NCBI GenBank assembly: GCA_009936695.1
Contig: JAACEA010000362.1
Location: 1-7,884, forward strand
Source: Planctomycetia bacterium
GTDB lineage: Bacteria; Planctomycetota; Phycisphaerae; Phycisphaerales; SM1A02
DNA length: 7,884 bases
Reading direction: 5' to 3'
Positions 6,060-7,884 of this stretch are shown here, in pieces. Under the pieces are notes generated by a model that was not told the origin of the DNA, did no database searches, and saw only the letters and a program-made list of their open reading frames with translations. Position 1 is the stretch's first letter. Each line of letters begins with the position of its first letter. Made by a program: the position numbers and the translations under genes.

Positions 6060-7148
6060 ATGACACTCAAGGTCCTCACCGTCGTCGGCGCCCGACCCCA
6101 GTTCGTCAAGGCCGGAATGGTCTCGCGAGCGTTGGATTCCGCGGGGATTCAGGAGACCCTCCTGCATACCGGGCAGCACTACGACTCGGCGATGTCGGAC
6201 ATATTCTTCGAGGAACTGCGGATACCCGCACCGAAATACAATTTGGCCATTGGCTCAGGCCCCCACGGATCCCAGACCGGAAAGATGCTCGAGGCGATTG
6301 AAGCGGTGCTTCTCGAAACCAAGCCGGACCGGATCCTCGTCTACGGAGACACGAACTCGACGCTGGCCGGCGCTCTGGCGGCGTCGAAGATCGACATACC
6401 GATCGACCACGTTGAAGCTGGCCTTCGATCCTTCAATCGAAGAATGCCAGAAGAAGTCAATCGGGTGGTGACCGACCATCTTTCGGATCTGCTCTTCGCC
6501 CCCACCGAAACGGCGGTCCGGAATCTCGCCAACGAGGGCATTCGGGACGGTGTTCATCGCACCGGCGATGTGATGTTCGACGCGACGAAGGCCGCCACCA
6601 GGATCGCGAACGAACGAAGCGATGTCCGTGAACGGACCGGCATCACGGCCGACGCCTATGTCCTCGCCACGATCCACCGACCTGCAAGCACCGACGACCG
6701 CGAGACGCTGGAGCGGATCATCAATGGCCTTCAGATGGTCGCGGGCGAGCTGCCGGTGATCCTGCCGCTGCATCCACGCACGCGTGCCGCCCTCGATCGA
6801 TTCGGGCTCCTTGAATCCGCGGCTGCACACCTCAGGCTCATCGATCCGGTCGGGTACCTCGACATGACGAGCCTCGAGGCGGCCGCCGCTGTGATCGCCA
6901 CCGATTCCGGAGGCGTGCAGAAGGAAGCCTTCTTCCATGGAGTCCCCTGCGTCACGATGCGCAGCGAGACGGAGTGGGTCGAACTGGTCGAACTCGGATG
7001 GAACACCCTGGTCGATCCCAGCACCACCGATCCCGGCGCGGTGATTCTCTCCCGCATCGGGCATACCGGGCGTGCAGGAACGCCCTACGGCGACGGCCAT
7101 GCGGCCGACGCCATTGCCGGCGTCATCGCATCGTCACTTGATGGATGA
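6060..7148 (+). CDS. wecB: Non-hydrolysing UDP-N-acetylglucosamine 2-epimerase (WecB/WbpI family)
   Basis: 362 residues, the usual length for the family. It interconverts UDP-GlcNAc and UDP-ManNAc in the cytoplasm through 2-acetamidoglucal, supplying ManNAc or ManNAcA for surface polysaccharide. Visible motifs: 'VVGARPQFVKAG' (8-19), 'HTGQHYD' (36-42), 'VYGDTNSTLAG' (94-104, Asp97), 'HVEAGLRSFNRRMPEEVNR' (117-135, Glu119 and Glu131/132), 'ATIHRPAS' (203-210, His206), 'LPLHPR' (235-240) and 'TDSGGVQKEAFFHGVPCVTM' (281-300), then 'ETEWVEL'. These cover the known catalytic Asp, Glu and His positions. The QKEA and ETEWVE forms also occur in WbpI-type enzymes acting on UDP-GlcNAc3NAcA, so the exact substrate is open. 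ATG 6060 (MTLKVLTVVG) was chosen because the family starts there; the in-frame extension to 5796 runs through the opposing gene and is not family-like. The 3' end overlaps the next gene, on the opposite strand, by 15 bp. Confidence 0.93.
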   Translation: MTLKVLTVVGARPQFVKAGMVSRALDSAGIQETLLHTGQHYDSAMSDIFFEELRIPAPKYNLAIGSGPHGSQTGKMLEAIEAVLLETKPDRILVYGDTNSTLAGALAASKIDIPIDHVEAGLRSFNRRMPEEVNRVVTDHLSDLLFAPTETAVRNLANEGIRDGVHRTGDVMFDATKAATRIANERSDVRERTGITADAYVLATIHRPASTDDRETLERIINGLQMVAGELPVILPLHPRTRAALDRFGLLESAAAHLRLIDPVGYLDMTSLEAAAAVIATDSGGVQKEAFFHGVPCVTMRSETEWVELVELGWNTLVDPSTTDPGAVILSRIGHTGRAGTPYGDGHAADAIAGVIASSLDG

Positions 7149-7884
7149 CGCGGTCGGGTTCCGCCCCGAGACGATCGATTCGAAGAAGTCGAGACGGCGC
7201 CGCTCGATCACCGAATGATCGAAACGCTTCTTGGCGAACTGCCATGCCGAGCGCCTGCACGCCGCTTCTCCGTGGATCCGCCGAATGAAATGCCGCGCCT
7301 GCTCCACCGCATTCCCCGTCGCCCAGTCGGCATCCCTGATTCGCAATGCGAAGGACTCTCGGCCCTCGATATCCGGATCCTCGTAGCCGTAGATGAGTGG
7401 CAGTCCTGCCGCGAGACACGTCCTCGACTTGAGTGGGCATGCCTGTTCCATTCCGTTTCGCGATATGGCGAGACTCCCCACTGCCACGGTGGCTTGATTG
7501 AGGATCTCCGCCAGCGCGTCATCCGTCTTCGCGGGCTCCGTCCGAATCAACGGAGACAGGGCGGGCCCCTCGTCCGCGAGGTCACCGCACACCACGAATT
7601 CGAATTCCGGGAGCGCCTCCGCCAGCGATGAGAGACGGTCGAGTCCGTGCCAGGGCGCGGCGCTTCCGAGCAGCATCAGGACCATGGGACGGGCCTTCCG
7701 ATCGATCCACTCCGGGGGTGATTCGGGAACGGACGCCCCATTGGTGATGACGCACCCGGGCACGCCATTGGGGCGGGTCCGCTCCAGGAGCTCCCCGGTG
7801 ACGGCGACGATTCCCGCGGCGCGTCGCCGAACACCCGGCGCGGTCAGGTTCCAGAAGACCGACGCAGGGCGAGAACGCGATCGC
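7134..7884 (-). CDS. Glycosyltransferase (GT4-like), N-terminus beyond the right edge
   Basis: The frame is open from the window edge to TGA at 7134-7136, giving 249 visible residues; the GTG at 7763 is internal, because the upstream codons also read as family-like protein ('AGIVAVTGELLERTRPNG', visible residues 23-40). The visible part is the second half of a GT-B enzyme: 'VITNG' (45-49) after the inter-domain strand, 'LMLLGSAAPWHGLDRL' (69-84) opening the C-terminal Rossmann domain, 'EFVVCGD' (95-101), and 'EQACPLKSRTCLAAGLPLIY' (146-165) followed by 'GYEDPD', the donor-binding loop typical of glycosyltransferases in polysaccharide loci. The last helices (about 190-235) are complete, so the C-terminus is intact. 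It probably transfers one sugar in assembly of the same surface glycan; donor and linkage are unknown. It is convergent with the 2-epimerase gene, with a 15-bp overlap of coding ends, and no terminator space exists between them. Confidence 0.85.
   Translation of the reverse strand, partial: RSRSRPASVFWNLTAPGVRRRAAGIVAVTGELLERTRPNGVPGCVITNGASVPESPPEWIDRKARPMVLMLLGSAAPWHGLDRLSSLAEALPEFEFVVCGDLADEGPALSPLIRTEPAKTDDALAEILNQATVAVGSLAISRNGMEQACPLKSRTCLAAGLPLIYGYEDPDIEGRESFALRIRDADWATGNAVEQARHFIRRIHGEAACRRSAWQFAKKRFDHSVIERRRLDFFESIVSGRNPTASSIK

Noticed and set aside
5994..6179. N-terminal extension of the leftward glycosyltransferase to 6179
   Set aside because: The extra 62 residues have no signal peptide or family motif and overlap the first 120 bases of the 2-epimerase coding region.

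Overview
This is a GC-rich (about 60% or more by eye), protein-dense stretch of a bacterial chromosome that looks like part of a cell-surface or exopolysaccharide locus. The recognisable genes are a lipoprotein of the D-glucuronyl C5-epimerase family, a non-hydrolysing UDP-GlcNAc 2-epimerase (WecB/WbpI family), two GT4-like glycosyltransferases and an ABC-exporter-type membrane protein. The lipoprotein signal and the envelope-glycan content suggest a Gram-negative-type cell. Weak or absent Shine-Dalgarno sequences, high GC and scattered single-gene units would fit Planctomycetota (Phycisphaerae-like), but no marker gene here settles the taxonomy and that guess is weak.

Layout. 1-273 (+): end of an open frame, probably the C-terminus of a larger protein cut by the window edge, perhaps a polysaccharide deacetylase. 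286-1776 (+): C5-epimerase-like lipoprotein with a large insertion. 1755-2864 (-): uncharacterised soluble helical, probably alpha/alpha-toroid protein, tail-to-tail with the lipoprotein and overlapping it by 22 bp. 2922-4379 (+): ABC-exporter transmembrane domain whose ATPase domain is missing. 4464-5993 (-): glycosyltransferase with two membrane helices inserted in its N-terminal domain. 6060-7148 (+): UDP-GlcNAc 2-epimerase. 7134-7884 (-): second glycosyltransferase, running off the right edge and overlapping the 2-epimerase end by 15 bp.

After the first two genes the strand alternates at every gene, so there is no operon beyond the first pair. Each divergent pair shares one short intergenic region (2865-2921 and 5994-6059), and the second contains a perfect 8-bp inverted repeat. 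No RNA genes, CRISPR arrays, insertion sequences or phage genes were seen.

How the genes may work together (inference): the 2-epimerase supplies a ManNAc-type sugar nucleotide, the two glycosyltransferases add sugars to a carrier-bound glycan at the membrane, and the exported polymer is modified by the envelope-anchored C5-epimerase-like lipoprotein, and possibly by the deacetylase-like protein. A hexosamine plus uronate polymer recalls glycosaminoglycan-like bacterial polysaccharides. The most unusual points are the remodelled C5-epimerase, which appears to lack one catalytic tyrosine and carries an apparent beta-sandwich insertion, and the exporter-like membrane protein with no ATPase.
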